Numbered from the stretch's first letter, positions 25,386 to 35,396 are shown. The stretch is DNA of 64,000 bases from Heligmosomoides polygyrus polygyrus (GCA_947396885.1 OX377206.1:47785631-47849630); one strand, 5' to 3'. Numbers and translations are program-made. Notes: generated by a model from the sequence alone, not told the origin.

Positions 25386-28300
25386 TCCATATTACCAGGG
25401 CGTCCGTATCTGGGTTTGGGCTACGTTCCTTGCATGGCCCGCCATATTACCCGAGCATCCGTAGCTAGGTTTGGGCTACGTTCCTTGCATGGTCCGCCAT
25501 ACCCGAAGCCGGCGACTGACGATGGGTTAAGCAAGCGTCCTTAACTAGGTTTGGGCTACGTTCCTTGCATGGCCCTCCATATTACCAGGGCGTCCGTATC
25601 TGGGTTTGGGCTACGTTCCTTGCATGGCCCGCCTAACCCGAAGCCGGCGATTCACGCTGAGTTAGCCAAGCGTCCGTAGCTGGGCTTGGGTTACGTTCCT
25701 TACATGGCCCGCCAAACCCGAAGCCGGCGATTCACGCTGAGTTAGCCAAGCGTCCATAGCTGGGTTGGGGCTACGTTCCTTACATGGCCCTCCATATTAC
25801 CAGGGCGTCCGTATCTGGGTTTGGGCTACGTTCCTTGCATGGCCCGCCATATTACCCGAGCATCCGTAGCTAGGTTTGGGCTACGTTCCTTGCATGGTCC
25901 GCCATACCCGAAGCCGGCGACTGACGATGGGTTAAGCAAGCGTCCTTAACTAGGTTTGGGCTACGTTCCTTGCATGGCCCTCCATATTACCAGGGCGTCC
26001 GTATCTGGGTTTGGGCTACGTTCCTTGCATGGCCCGCCATATTACCCGAGCATCCGTAGCTAGGTTTGGGCTACGTTCCTTGCATGGTCCGCCATACCCG
26101 AAGCCGGCGACTGACGATGGGTTAAGCAAGCGTCCTTAACTAGGTTTGGGCTACGTTCCTTGCATGGCCCTCCATATTACCAGGGCGTCCGTATCTGGGT
26201 TTTGGCTACGTTCCTTACATGGCCCGCCAAACCCGAAGCCGGCGATTCACGCTGAGTTAGCCAAGCGTCCATAGCTGGGTTGGGGCTACGTTCCTTACAT
26301 GGTGCCCATACCTGAAGCCGACGACTGACGCCTGGTTAGCCAAGCGTCCGTAGCTGAGTTTGGCTATGTTCCTTGCATGGCCCGATATACCCGAAGCAGG
26401 CAAAGGCGGTAAGATTGGCGCGGTCCGCACGTACAGCGTCCGTAGCTTGGTTTGGGCTACATTCCTTGCACGTCCCGCCATGCCCAAAGCCGGAAACTGT
26501 CGCTGGGTTACGCAACTTCCACAGGTAGGTTTGGGTTACGTTCCTTGCATGGCCCTCCATATTACCAGGGCGTCCGTATTTGGGTTCGGGCTACGTTCCT
26601 TGCATGGCCCGCCATACCCGAAGCCGACGACTGACGATGGGTTAAGCAAGCGTCCTTAACTAGGTTTGGGCTACGTTCCTTGCATGGCCCTCCATATTAC
26701 CAGGGCGTCCGTATCTGGGTTTTGGCTACGTTCCTTGCATGGCCCTCCATATTACCAGGGCGTCCGTACCTTGGTTTGGGCTACGTTCCTTGCATGGCCC
26801 GCCATATTACCCGAGCATCCGTAGCTAGTTTTGGGCTACGTTCCTTGCATGGTCCGCCATACCCGAAGCCGGCGACTAACGTTTGGATACGCAAGCGTCC
26901 GTACTTAGGTTTGGGCTACGTTCCTTGCATGGCCCTCCATATTACCCGAGTATCCTTAGCTAGGTTTGGGCTAGGTTCCTTGCATTTCCCGTCCTACCCG
27001 AAGCCGTCGACTGACGCCTGGTTAGCCAAGCGTCCGTAGCTGGGTTGGGGCTACGTTCCTTACATGGCCCTCCATATTACCAGGGCGTCCGTATCTGGGT
27101 TTGGGCTACGTTCCTTGCATGGCCCGCCATATTACCCGAGCATCCGTAGCTAGGTTTGGGCTACGTTCCTTGCATGGTCCGCCATACCCGAAGCCGGCGA
27201 CTGACGATGGGTTAAGCAAGCGTCCTTAACTAGGTTTGGGCTACGTTCCTTGCATGGCCCTCCATATTACCAGGGCGTCCGTATCTGGGTTTGGGCTACG
27301 TTCCTTGCATGGCCCGCCATATTACCCGAGCATCCGTAGCTAGGTTTGGGCTACGTTCCTTGCATGGTCCGCCATACCCGAAGCCGGCGACTGACGATGG
27401 GTTAAGCAAGCGTCCTTAACTAGGTTTGGGCTACGTTCCTTGCATGGCCCTCCATATTACCAGGGCGTCCGTATTTGGGTTCGGGCTACGTTCCTTGCAT
27501 GGCCCGCCATACCCGAAGCCGACGACTGACGATGGGTTAAGCAAGCGTCCTTAACTAGGTTTGGGCTACGTTCCTTGCATGGCCCTCCATATTACCAGGG
27601 CGTCCGTATCTGGGTTTTGGCTACGTTCCTTGCATGGCCCTCCATATTACCAGGGCGTCCGTACCTTGGTTTGGGCTACGTTCCTTGCATGGCCCGCCAT
27701 ATTACCCGAGCATCCGTAGCTAGGTTTGGGCTACGTTCCTTGCATGGTCCGCCATACCCGAAGCCGGCGACTAACGTTTGGATACGCAAGCGTCCGTACT
27801 TAGGTTTGGGCTACGTTCCTTGCATGGCCCTCCATATTACCCGAGTATCCTTAGCTAGGTTTGGGCTAGGTTCCTTGCATTTCCCGTCCTACCCGAAGCC
27901 GTCGACTGACGCCTGGTTAGCCAAGCGTCCGTAGCTGGGTTTGGGCTACGTCCCTTTAATGCCCCTCCCTACCCGAAGTCGACGACTAACGTTTGGTTAC
28001 GCAAGCGTCCGTAGGTAGGTTTGGGCTATGTTCATTGCATGGCCCGCCATATTACCCGAGAATCCTTATCTAGGTTTGGGCTAGGTTCCTTGCATTTCCC
28101 GCCCTACACGAAGTCGGCGACTAACATTGGGTTACCTACGCGTCCGTAGCTAGGTTTGGGCTACGTTCCTTGCATGGCCCTCCATATTACCAGGGCGTCC
28201 GTATTTGGGTTTGGGCTACGTTCATTGCATGGCCCGCCATATTACCCGAGCATCCGTGGCTAGGTTTGGGCTACGTTCCTTGCATGGCCCGCCATACCCG

Positions 28301-28675
28301 AAGCCGGCGACTAACGTTTGGTTACGCAAGCGTCCGAAGGTAGGTTTGGGCTACGTTCATTGCATGGCCCGCCATATTACCCGAGAATCCTTATCTAGGT
28401 TTGGGCTAGGTTCCTTGCATTTCCCGCCCTACCCGAAGTCGGCGACTAACATTGGGTTACCTACGCGTCCGTAGCTAGGTTTGGGCTGCGTTCCTTGCAT
28501 GGCCCTCCATATCACCAGGGCGTCCGTATCTGGGTTTGGGCTGCGTTCATTGCATGGCCAGCCATACCCGAATTCGGCGACTAACATTGGGTTACCTACG
28601 CGTCCGTGGCTAGGTTTGGGCTACGTTCTTGCATGGCCCTCCATACCCGAAACCGGCGACTAAAGCTGGGTTAGC
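25386..28675. repeat. Diverged edge of the satellite, mixed 80/54-bp monomers
   Basis: From here the array mixes 80-bp monomers with shorter units of about 54 bp that lack the GAAGCCGGCGACTGACG section and instead read CCATATTACCAGGGCGTCC or CCATATTACCCGAGCATCC. A 190-bp composite (one long and two short monomers) repeats at 25386, 25576, 25791, 25981 and 26171. Toward the right end, variants accumulate (ttcattgc, ggctgcg, single-base losses) and the array stops near 28,675. Confidence 0.92.
26545..27937. repeat. 895-bp higher-order repeat in the edge satellite
   Basis: The block from 26,545 is repeated from 27,440. The 119-codon open frame at 26680-27039 recurs at 27575-27934 with one amino-acid difference. 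The match ends at about 27,938. The frames are by-products of the repeat. Confidence 0.85.
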
Positions 28676-28860
28676 TCTCTCAGCCCAAGTGAGTGATTCG
28701 TGAAGGAACATCTCTGAACGGAGTGAAGCGCAACCGAAATGCGCTCCTTAAGACTTTTCTCTGAAAGCAACTAGTTGGAGGAATGGCTTTCAAATGTCGA
28801 GTATGATTTGACGAAGGCTTATCCCTTTAGAACTACAAGAATTTCAGTAACAGAAGCTGT
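28676..28860. other. Satellite junction, no feature
   Basis: Unique-looking sequence directly after the array. I see no coding frame or repeat match in it. Confidence 0.5.
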
Positions 28861-29330
28861 GCCATGAAGGACGTTGTCGACAGAGCGAGAACAATTAGGA
28901 AAATTACGAATTATTTATCTTCTCAAATCACGGTCAACATCTGGTTTCTGCCCGACATGAGGCTGAGAATCAATAACAGAAGCTGGAGGCATTTCGGGAG
29001 AGGGGAACTATTGCAAAGTTCCGAACTTACCAGGAGACTATCTCAACAGGTAACAGGTAGGTCAGAACGGCCCAACTGTTGTATATGGGCAGAACCGTCT
29101 TTCCCTGGAAAGTAACAAACTGCAGGTATCTCGACCTTAATGTAGCTCTGCGCAGGGTTAGGAACGACGGAAATTAGAACGTTGCCGGCGTTAGTCCTCT
29201 GCCTGCGCGCAGTGGGCGATATCAAGTAAGTAGGAAACAGCAGCGACTGCCGTGTAGTGGTGGCGCAGTGGATAGAGGAGCAACATGGTAAGAATGAGCA
29301 TTTTGTGGTGCGATTTTTCTGTACTGGAAC
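28861..29330 (+). repeat. Dispersed repeat E, copy 1, with tRNA-like A box
   Basis: The part 29,045-29,175 matches the reverse complement of about 47,715-47,860. Shared words include AGTAACAAACTGCAGGT and GACGGAAATT, and both translate to a related peptide containing an xGQNRLSL/GRTVFPW-type segment. At 29,262-29,290 the sequence TGGCGCAGTGGATAGAGGAG fits a Pol III A box. I found no good B box. It reads as a degraded SINE-like element with a coding-like front part. The 83-codon frame at 28864-29115 overlaps it and is probably relic. Confidence 0.5.
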
Positions 29331-29543
29331 ATTTTTGCACTTCCTAAAAGATCCGATACAGTCAAACAAAGCACTGTGTGTAGAATCGCAACGAAAAAGG
29401 TCACCAGAATTAAAACCTGGCTCACAGGCACTATCGCGCTTTCACAACTCCAGAGATGGAAACGTTTCTTCGCCTAAACATAGACTAAAGAGGTTATTTA
29501 AGGCTCTGATCCCTTATGGAAGGTTGTTTTTGAAATGTCATGT

Positions 29544-29625
29544 GATTACGGTGGGTTGCTGCAGGTATGGGTGAGCAAGGGTGAGTGACTTTACTCATCA
29601 ATACTTACCGTAGCCCACCGTAATC
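29544..29625. repeat. Inverted repeat near the RTE 3' side
   Basis: GATTACGGTGGG at 29544-29555 is the exact reverse complement of CCCACCGTAATC at 29614-29625, with weaker pairing inside. It could fold into a hairpin. It lies beyond the recognisable 3' limit of the neighbouring RTE remnant. Confidence 0.6.
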
Positions 29626-29821
29626 AATCGAAATTTTAAATACGAATCTCATATAAACGAAATAACCTCTCTGGCATAGTTTGGACAAACTCGCCGACCA
29701 TGGCCTACCACCCATACATTTGGGTGGGTGATCAGTGCCTTGAGCTTGACTGTTCCTGGGAATTAAGCCCTCAACAGGGATTGTCTTGGTGCGCCTTCTG
29801 GAGGAGTTTGTTCCGCAAGGG

Positions 29822-30349
29822 TCATTGCGAGACAGGCGATAGCCAGCAGTTTCTCGTCCACCTTGAGAGGTGCGCAATATCGGAGCGTTGATGTAGATGA
29901 TGATGAAGGTGCCAGCCCAGCGGAGAATCAGAAAGGAGGATCCTACATGGTAGGGGGACGTTGATGAGGAAAACACTAGTCATCAGCGCAGAGATGACTG
30001 CTCTGTAGATCTTCGACTTGAAGCGCTCTTGTATCTTCTTATCGCAGAGCACGCCAGTCAACGAGCGCCACTTGGACCAAGCTGCACTCACGCGTGAATT
30101 CACTTCGACTATCAGTTTGCCGTCAGATGCGACTGCTGTTCCCAGATACTTAAAGACCGCAGTGCGTGGAAGCTCGATGCCGTTAACCTTGATGGAGCTG
30201 GACTCAGTAACGTCTGTCGTTAGATATTCGGTCTTCTTCACGTTCAGTTTGAGTCGAAACCGCTTCAAGCGATCACACCAAGCCTGCAGCTTTCGCTCGA
30301 GTTCACCTTTATCTTCGCTAGCGAGCATCACGTCATCGGCATAAAGCAA
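29822..30349 (-). pseudogene. RTE reverse transcriptase, YADD (palm) segment
   Basis: This 175-codon frame begins MLYADDVMLASEDKGEL, the catalytic YADD motif C of an RTE-family reverse transcriptase. It continues with the usual KLNVKKTEYL and FKYLGTAVASDGK blocks and KIYRAV. After about residue 125 the peptide no longer resembles the family (expected next is a YGxExW-type block), so the last 50 codons come from unrelated flanking DNA. The preceding part of the polymerase lies in another frame at 30368-30586. Role in an active element: copying the element RNA at a nicked target. Here it is a fragment. Confidence 0.85.
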
Positions 30350-30367
30350 CGTCCAAGGGACGGGCGT

Positions 30368-30586
30368 CTAAAGGTCTCGTGTGATGGCATCCAAGACGAC
30401 AACAAAGAGGAGTGAGGAAAGCGCAGAGGCGTAAGGAAGCCCTTGGTGTACCCCGACAGTGATAGGAAACTCCATCGAGGTTCCAGCTGCAGCTTCAACA
30501 CGACTCTTTTTACAAGAGTAGAGAATTCGCACCCACTCTATGAGCTCTACAGGAACTCCATGATGTCGCAGGGCGTACCATATCAC
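30368..30586 (-). pseudogene. RTE reverse transcriptase, motif B segment
   Basis: The frame carries VIWYALRHHG-type finger/palm sequence, then AAAGTSMEFPITVGVHQG, which is the GVxQG motif of non-LTR reverse transcriptases, then LLFVVVLDAITRDL. A four-residue oddity (LPYA) follows the HQG, where most relatives go straight to SALSP, suggesting a small insertion. Upstream on the same strand, at about 30,610-30,650, motif A is present but with a TAG stop in place of the Glu codon before KAFDSVP. The frame is broken from the YADD segment. Confidence 0.82.
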
Positions 30587-30695
30587 TTCACGTGGTACGC
30601 TGTCAAAGGCCTTCTACAAGTCGAGAAAGGCGATATGCACTGGCCTCTGTTTTTCGTGATGCTATTCCATCAAGAGGCGGGCGGCGTGAGTGGCA

Positions 30696-31037
30696 TCAAC
30701 GGTGCCACAGCCAGCCACGAAGCCGCACTGATTGCTGGAAAGCTGGACGATGTCGTCCATCGACAATTCGCTCAAACATCTTTATGCTGTGCGAAAGCAA
30801 GCGAATCGGACGATAATTGGAGCAGTCTGCAGGACTGCCCTTCTTCTTCCACATCGGAATCGTCGTGCTTTGGCGCCAACACTCAGGCACCTTCTTCTCC
30901 GCCAAAACCTGGTTAAAGAACTTCGCCAACCACTCAACAGGGTAATACTTGGATTTCCATAAATCAGCCGCCACGTCGTTGGGCCCAGTCGCTTTGCCTT
31001 GCCACATCTTCTTCAAAGCCGCTTCAATCTCCACCAC
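30696..31037 (-). pseudogene. RTE reverse transcriptase, N-terminal segment
   Basis: The peptide contains ALKKMWQGKATGPNDVAADLW, which is the KATGPDD-type motif 0 region, then FNQVLAEKKVPECWRQSTTIP, WKKKGSPADCSNYRPIRLL (motif 1/2) and KMFERIVDGR. This order is typical of RTE polymerases. After the last motif the frame runs into a non-homologous tail (QQSVRLRGWLWHR), the result of a frameshift. Confidence 0.85.
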
Positions 31038-31134
31038 GATGATCTTCTGAACGGGGCCGTGAGTTGGAGCCGTTGAAGGGATGGATGAGGAAATTCCACC
31101 GTAGAGATTTCCTCAAAGTAGTCGCGCTATCGCT

Positions 31135-31792
31135 TCAATGCCTTCTTGCGGTCCGTAAGAAGATGACCGTTCTCATCATTGATGCCAAAGAACTTCTCAA
31201 TATCCTTGGTCTGCCGATGGCGAGACTTTGCAAGTCGGTACAGATACCGCTCACCATCGCGTGACTCGAGCTTCTCGTTGACATTTCCATAATGAGTGGC
31301 TTTATAACAGCCACGGCCTTCTTTGCAGCTTTCTTCGCTTCTTGGTAGTTCCGCCAGTTATCGGCTGTCTTTTCGCCGAGAAACACGTGATAAAGCGACT
31401 TCTTCTCTCGCATTTTTGCTTTCAAGTCATCTGTCCAGCGAGGCCTGTTTGTCGACCTTCCGTCGCCCAGGCTTCGTAATGCCGAGTTCTGACTGTGCAG
31501 CTTGACGAATAGCGTCGTTCGCCTTCTTCCAAGTTTCGTCGACAGTCGTGACTGTCGGCAACCGCACGCGAGAAATCACTGCTGCTTCCTTCTCTCTCAT
31601 TCGCCACCACTTGATTCTTGCTGCGCCGCATCGCTCGACCTGCTTCAGCCTCAGAGGGGCGATCTTCAAAGTGCAGATCAGCGGTCGGTGCTGTGGGCGT
31701 CTCATACGGCACGATCCTCCTATTTGAGTCTTGATACTCCCACTGTAGTATGAGATGAGGTGCGAGTCGCGTTTTCGAAAGACGGTGTTCAC
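31135..31792 (-). pseudogene. RTE linker between endonuclease and polymerase
   Basis: Overlapping minus-strand frames at 31427-31792 and 31135-31425 encode KIAPLRLKQVERCGAARIKW, WWRMREKEAAV, RLPTVTTVDETWKKAND and then MREKKSLYHVFLGEKTADNW followed by a basic, Lys/Ala-rich stretch. The first part is the same as the C-terminal part of the RTE fragment at 33,278-34,405 on the minus strand. A frame change near 31,425 separates the two blocks. Confidence 0.78.
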
Positions 31793-31950
31793 TATGATGA
31801 GGTTATGCGATTCCGGGTAATCAAGAATGCGCTCACCATCTGCTTAACGTGATCCGTATCTAAAACCACCATAACAGCTGTACCCGTCTTTCGTAGCACC
31901 TACGTGCCCATTAAGGTCACCAGCGACTATGACATCTTTCGACAGCACCT

Positions 31951-32317
31951 CTATTGTCTTCTCATCAAGCAAGTTCCAATACTCATCCTTGGCTTGATGG
32001 AGCAGCCAGTCTGCGGAGCATACGCAGAGAAGAAGTGATAGAGTCGCTCCTTAGCGGCGACAACGACCTTCATCAATCGATCGTCAAAGCGTTTGTACAA
32101 TCGAATCACGAAATCTTTCGGAGGCGATGACTCCAACTCCACTGTTGGTCCTAGGACTTCCACATAGAACGTCCTTGATGTCACGTCCTATGTCCCTTGA
32201 CTTGCGACAGGAACACCTCGTCTCTTGCACCGCACAGAGATCTACTCTTCTACGCTCCAGTGCTTCAGCCAACTCGCACGAGCGGCCCGTCAACGTACCC
32301 ATATTCAGCGTTGCCAC
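31951..32317 (-). pseudogene. RTE AP-type endonuclease fragments
   Basis: Frames at 32084-32317 and 31951-32184 give ATLNMGTLTGR, CAVQETR (catalytic Glu) and SGVGVIASERFRDSIV. After a frameshift they give RFDDRLMKVVVAAKERLYHF and FFSAYAPQTGC. The intact homologue at 33,278-34,405 shows what is damaged here: the GDLNGH block is present but out of frame near 31,905. In active elements this domain nicks the target DNA. Confidence 0.82.
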
Positions 32318-32328
32318 GCGGGTCCTGC

Positions 32329-32625
32329 TTACGTTACGGGACTTTCGGACTCAGTTGCCCCCCCCCGATGCTGTCCTCGCATCAGGGACCCTCGCATACT
32401 TCTCACACTTGCCGGGCTCTGCGAGTGCGTGTCGGCTCCCGCGGACGCTGTAACACTATCTCGATACTCATTTAACGTCATCAACCATGTGATGTGACAT
32501 GGGTCATCGTAGGCCGGCCTGTCACAAGGACCTGTCGCCTGCAAGCAATCGAATGTCCGTGTTTGGCTTAGCTCGCAGTGCGGGCAGCTTCCAGTGGCAC
32601 CACGTTGAGGAACGGACATCGCCAC
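32329..32625 (-). pseudogene. RTE 5' leader frame
   Basis: The 98-codon frame MAMSVPQRGATGSCPHCEL... lies between the element's 5' end and the endonuclease. Its core (LQATGPCDRPAYDDPCHITW, with a SPASVRSMRGSLM block) is nearly the same as residues 1-60 of the frame at 33,278-34,405, so it belongs to the family's N-terminal leader. No function is recognised for this part. Confidence 0.6.
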
Positions 32626-32640
32626 GTTCTCATATTTCGA

Positions 32641-32899
32641 GAATTGCCGGCATTTTCTTGCTCCTTCACCAAGTTATTTGGTTGCTCCTCCACTTTTTTC
32701 TGCCGCCGTTTTGTGTTTTTCGGAGTTCCTAACAGTTTCTCGTGTTTGAATTCTACATAGTTTTTGTTACTTGTTATGTTTTTTTTGTTTGTTATTCTAC
32801 ATGGTGCGCATAAATTATCCGCACAATGATAGGGTAGGTAGGGTTTCTATAAACCCACTCAACTTGTTTGGCACTAGGCTTACAAGAAACATAAGAGGG
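32641..32899. other. No gene seen
   Basis: T-rich sequence between the RTE remnant and the SINE. No feature is recognised. Confidence 0.4.
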
Positions 32900-33332
32900 A
32901 TCTCACCAGGGAATGCCGTCAGCTTCCCATGGAACTTCGGATTGAGACCTATATTACGTGAAAGAGCTCGAGACGCTGATCACAGATAAGTAGACCAAAT
33001 TTGCTAAATGAATCTCCTAAGCGAGTTATGGCCGGCGGAAGCCGCGATGATCCATGTGTTAGGCGCGCTCAATCAGCGTTGGGCGCAGTATTGCGCGGAA
33101 ATCAGCGGTTCGGCTATCGGCGCCGTCAGCAGCGGGGGCGGCGCAGTGGTAGAGTGCTCGCTCCAAAGGATTGGGTTCATTGGTTCGGTTCCGGCCGCTG
33201 AAGGCTTTTTTGCATTTTGTGATCTATCTTCGACGAGGACCTATAATCTCATTTTTAGCACATTTTTGAGCGAACGGCTAATGGCGACCTGCATTTACGT
33301 CTATTTGAAGACGGAAACGTGTTTCAGGTAAG
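32900..33332 (+). mobile_element. tRNA-Gly-like SINE, family A, copy 1
   Basis: This 430-bp element matches 34,487-35,046 and 52,529-53,074, both on the minus strand. Its middle (33,136-33,200) reads as a decayed tRNA: CAGTGGTAGAGTGCTCGC resembles the A-box arm of tRNA-Gly, and GGTTCGGTTCC is a B box. GCGGC and GCCGC can pair as an acceptor remnant. Pol III promoter boxes inside a dispersed repeat indicate a SINE. This copy stops at caggtaa, directly against the RTE fragment, and lacks the A/T-rich 120 bp that adjoin the other copies. Confidence 0.78.
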
Positions 33333-34405
33333 GTTTCGTCGACAGTTGTGACTGTCGGTAGCCGCACGCGAGAAATCACAGCTGCTTCCTTCTCTCTCAT
33401 TCGCCACCACTTGATTCTCGGTGCACCGCATCGCTCGACCGGCTTCTGCCTTGGAGGGGCAATCTTTAGGGTGCAGATCAGCGGTCGGTGCTGTGGGGCG
33501 ACCGTCTCATACGGCACGACCTTCGCATCTGTGACAAGACTTCGGTCGCGATCCTTCACAAGGACGAAATCTATCTGAGACTTGGAGCTCCCACTATAGT
33601 ATGAGATGATGTGGGAGTCGCGTTTACGAAATACGGTGTTTACTATGGTGAGGTTATGCGATTCCGCATATTCAAGGATACGCTCACCATCGGCGTTACG
33701 CGACCCGTAACCGAATCTACCATGACAGCTGTACCCGTCTTTCGTCGCGCCGATGTGCCCATTAAGGTCACCAGCGACTATGATGACATCTTTCGATGGC
33801 ACCTCTGCTGTCTTCTCATCAAGCAGGCTCCAAAACTCATCCTTGGCTTGATCGGAGCAGCCAGTCTGCGGAGCATACGCAGAGAAGAAGTGATAGAGTC
33901 GCTCCTTAGCGGCAACAACGATCTTCATCAATCGATCGTCAAAGCGTTCGACGCTTACAATCGAGTCACGAAATCGTTCGGAGACGATGACTCCAACTCC
34001 ACTGGTGGTCCTGGGACTTCCACATAGAACGGCCTTGGAGCCTCGTCCTATGTCCCTAGACTTGCGGCAGGACCACCTCGTCTCCTGCACCGCACCGAAA
34101 TCAACTCTTCTACGCTCCAGTGCTTCAACCAACTCGCACGAGCGGCCGGTCAACGTACCTACATTCAGCGTTGCCACGCGGGTCCTGCTTACGTTACGGG
34201 ACTTTCGGACTAGCTCAGTTGCCCCCCGATGCCGCCCTCGCATCAGGGACCCTCGCATACTTCTCACACTCGCCGGGCTCTGCGAGTGCGCGTCGGCTCC
34301 CGCGGACGCCGTAGCACTATCTCGATACTCATGTAACGTCATCAACCATGTGATGTGACATGGGTCTTCGTAGGCCAGCCTGTCACAAGGGCCTGTCGCC
34401 TGCAT
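33278..34405 (-). CDS. RTE endonuclease frame, intact, with chimeric C-terminus
   Basis: This 375-codon frame is the longest intact coding frame in the window. After a leader of about 70 residues it shows an apurinic-endonuclease-type domain: VATLNVGTLTGR, FGAVQETRWSC (catalytic Glu), SGVGVIVSERF, FFSAYAPQTGCS, VIIVAGDLNGH (Asp and Asn of the active site), QIDFVLV and PQHRPLICTL (catalytic His). It then follows the RTE linker to TVTTVDET and switches at about 33,333 into the neighbouring SINE (LPETRFRLQIDVNAGRH, stop). No reverse transcriptase follows. The expected RTE protein is roughly 1,000 residues, so this is a 5' fragment. An expressed endonuclease-only product cannot be ruled out, but I think it is a relic. 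Confidence 0.85.
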   Translation of the reverse strand: MQATGPCDRLAYEDPCHITWLMTLHEYRDSATASAGADAHSQSPASVRSMRGSLMRGRHRGATELVRKSRNVSRTRVATLNVGTLTGRSCELVEALERRRVDFGAVQETRWSCRKSRDIGRGSKAVLCGSPRTTSGVGVIVSERFRDSIVSVERFDDRLMKIVVAAKERLYHFFSAYAPQTGCSDQAKDEFWSLLDEKTAEVPSKDVIIVAGDLNGHIGATKDGYSCHGRFGYGSRNADGERILEYAESHNLTIVNTVFRKRDSHIISYYSGSSKSQIDFVLVKDRDRSLVTDAKVVPYETVAPQHRPLICTLKIAPPRQKPVERCGAPRIKWWRMREKEAAVISRVRLPTVTTVDETLPETRFRLQIDVNAGRH

Positions 34406-34482
34406 TCGAGTGTCCGTGCTTAGCTTAGCTCGCAGAGCGAGCAGTTTCCAGTGGCACCACGTGGAGGAACGGACATCGCCAC
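33333..34482 (-). mobile_element. RTE 5' fragment, second copy
   Basis: It matches 31,535-32,640 in the same orientation and starts with the same 5' sequence (GTGGCGATGTCCGTTCC, near 34,482). It ends abruptly at 33,333 inside the linker. The 3' two thirds are missing, although LINE copies usually lose the 5' side. Family A SINE copies in opposite orientations lie directly on both sides. Confidence 0.85.
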
Positions 34483-34486
34483 CTAA

Positions 34487-35046
34487 CTAGTGCCTTTACT
34501 TTTTATTTATTATATTTATTAAGTTTTGTTGATTTTTGATTTTATTTTTACTTTTTATTTTGTTTTGGTTTGAATTTCTGACTTGCTTCACGTCATGAGT
34601 AAAACATTTTACCTGAAACACGTTTCCGTCTTCAAATAGACGTAAATGCAAATCGCCATTAGCCGTTCGCTCAAAAATGTGCTAAAAATGAGATAAGATT
34701 ATAGGTCCTTGTCGAAGATAGATCACAAAAAGCAAAAAAGCCGTCAGCGGCGGTAACCGAACCAATGAACCCAATCCTTTGGAGCGAGCACTCCACCACT
34801 GCGCCGCCACCGCTGCTGACGGCGCTGATAGCCGAACCGCTGATTTCCGCGCAATACTGCGCCCAACGCTGATTGAGCGCGCCTAACACATGGATCATCG
34901 CGGCTTCCGCCGGCCATAACTCGCTTAGGAGATTCATTTAGCAAATTTGGCCTACGTGTCTGTGATCAGCGTCTCGAGCTCTTTTACGTGATATAGGTCT
35001 CAATCCGAAGTTCCATGGGAAGCTGACGGCATTCCCTGGTCAGATT
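34487..35046 (-). mobile_element. tRNA-Gly-like SINE, family A, copy 2
   Basis: Reverse-complement copy of 32,900-33,332. The tRNA-like part is at 34,748-34,808 (ggaaccgaacc-type B box lost to ggtaaccgaacc, A-box arm GCGAGCACTCCACCACTGCG). On its 3' side (34,487-34,612) is an A/T-rich segment shared with copy 3, read on the minus strand as runs of aaataaaa, which may be the SINE tail. Confidence 0.75.
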
Positions 35047-35396
35047 TTATGTTTCGGTGGCAAATTCGCGATCCCCAGCAAACATTTTCACCTACAGAAA
35101 TTTAAGGGAGTTCAATCACATTTTGAGCACAACTGAGGAAGTCGTAGGTCTATCCTTGCATGGTTTCAAGAAGCTGATTTTACGCGTACAATGAGTGCCT
35201 TCAATTGTATTCAGTTGTTTTCGATTGAGTTTGTGTTTTTTTTATTTTAACATTGTATATTCACGTGTAGCCTTAGTCCACGTCATGAATAAAAATAAAT
35301 AAATAAATGATATCACTGTGTAACTTCAACACAAATGCGTATTTGACAGCAAAACTTGAAACTTAGCAACTTTATTTTCCTACTAACAGAAACAAA
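35047..35396. other. Unassigned, with A-rich tail on the plus strand
   Basis: No coding frame. At 35,279-35,308 the sequence CACGTCATGAATAAAAATAA is followed by a short (aata) run, the look of a retroposon 3' end. I cannot assign its body. Confidence 0.35.

Larger units (their letters stand above)
29950..32640 (-). mobile_element. RTE-type non-LTR retrotransposon remnant, 3'-truncated
   Basis: Reading on the minus strand, this element runs from a 5' end near 32,640 (GTGGCGATGTCCGTTCC just inside) through an AP-type endonuclease region, a linker and a reverse transcriptase with motif A (FLDL then a stop, then KAFDSVPREV) and YADD. Frameshifts and stops break the single long frame expected of an RTE. 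Homology fades at about 29,965, shortly after the peptide KSKIYRAV, so the thumb and C-terminal parts are missing. The same endonuclease region occurs again at 33,333-34,482 in the same orientation, supporting a family assignment. It is surely inactive. Confidence 0.88.

Noticed and set aside
26360..26659. 99-codon plus frame in the edge satellite as a gene
   Set aside because: It translates satellite monomers and shows the same peptide words (YVPCMA, LRSLHGPP) as all the other satellite frames.
1..28675. Dozens of 60-119-codon open frames in the satellite
   Set aside because: They repeat with the array, occur in overlapping frames on both strands, and the 80-bp period is not a multiple of three. 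No domain is visible.
1..28675. CRISPR-like repeat array
   Set aside because: No unique spacers; the whole monomer repeats and the context is eukaryotic.
33136..33200. Functional tRNA-Gly gene
   Set aside because: The anticodon arm and acceptor stem do not fold properly and the sequence is embedded in a dispersed repeat, so it is a SINE part.
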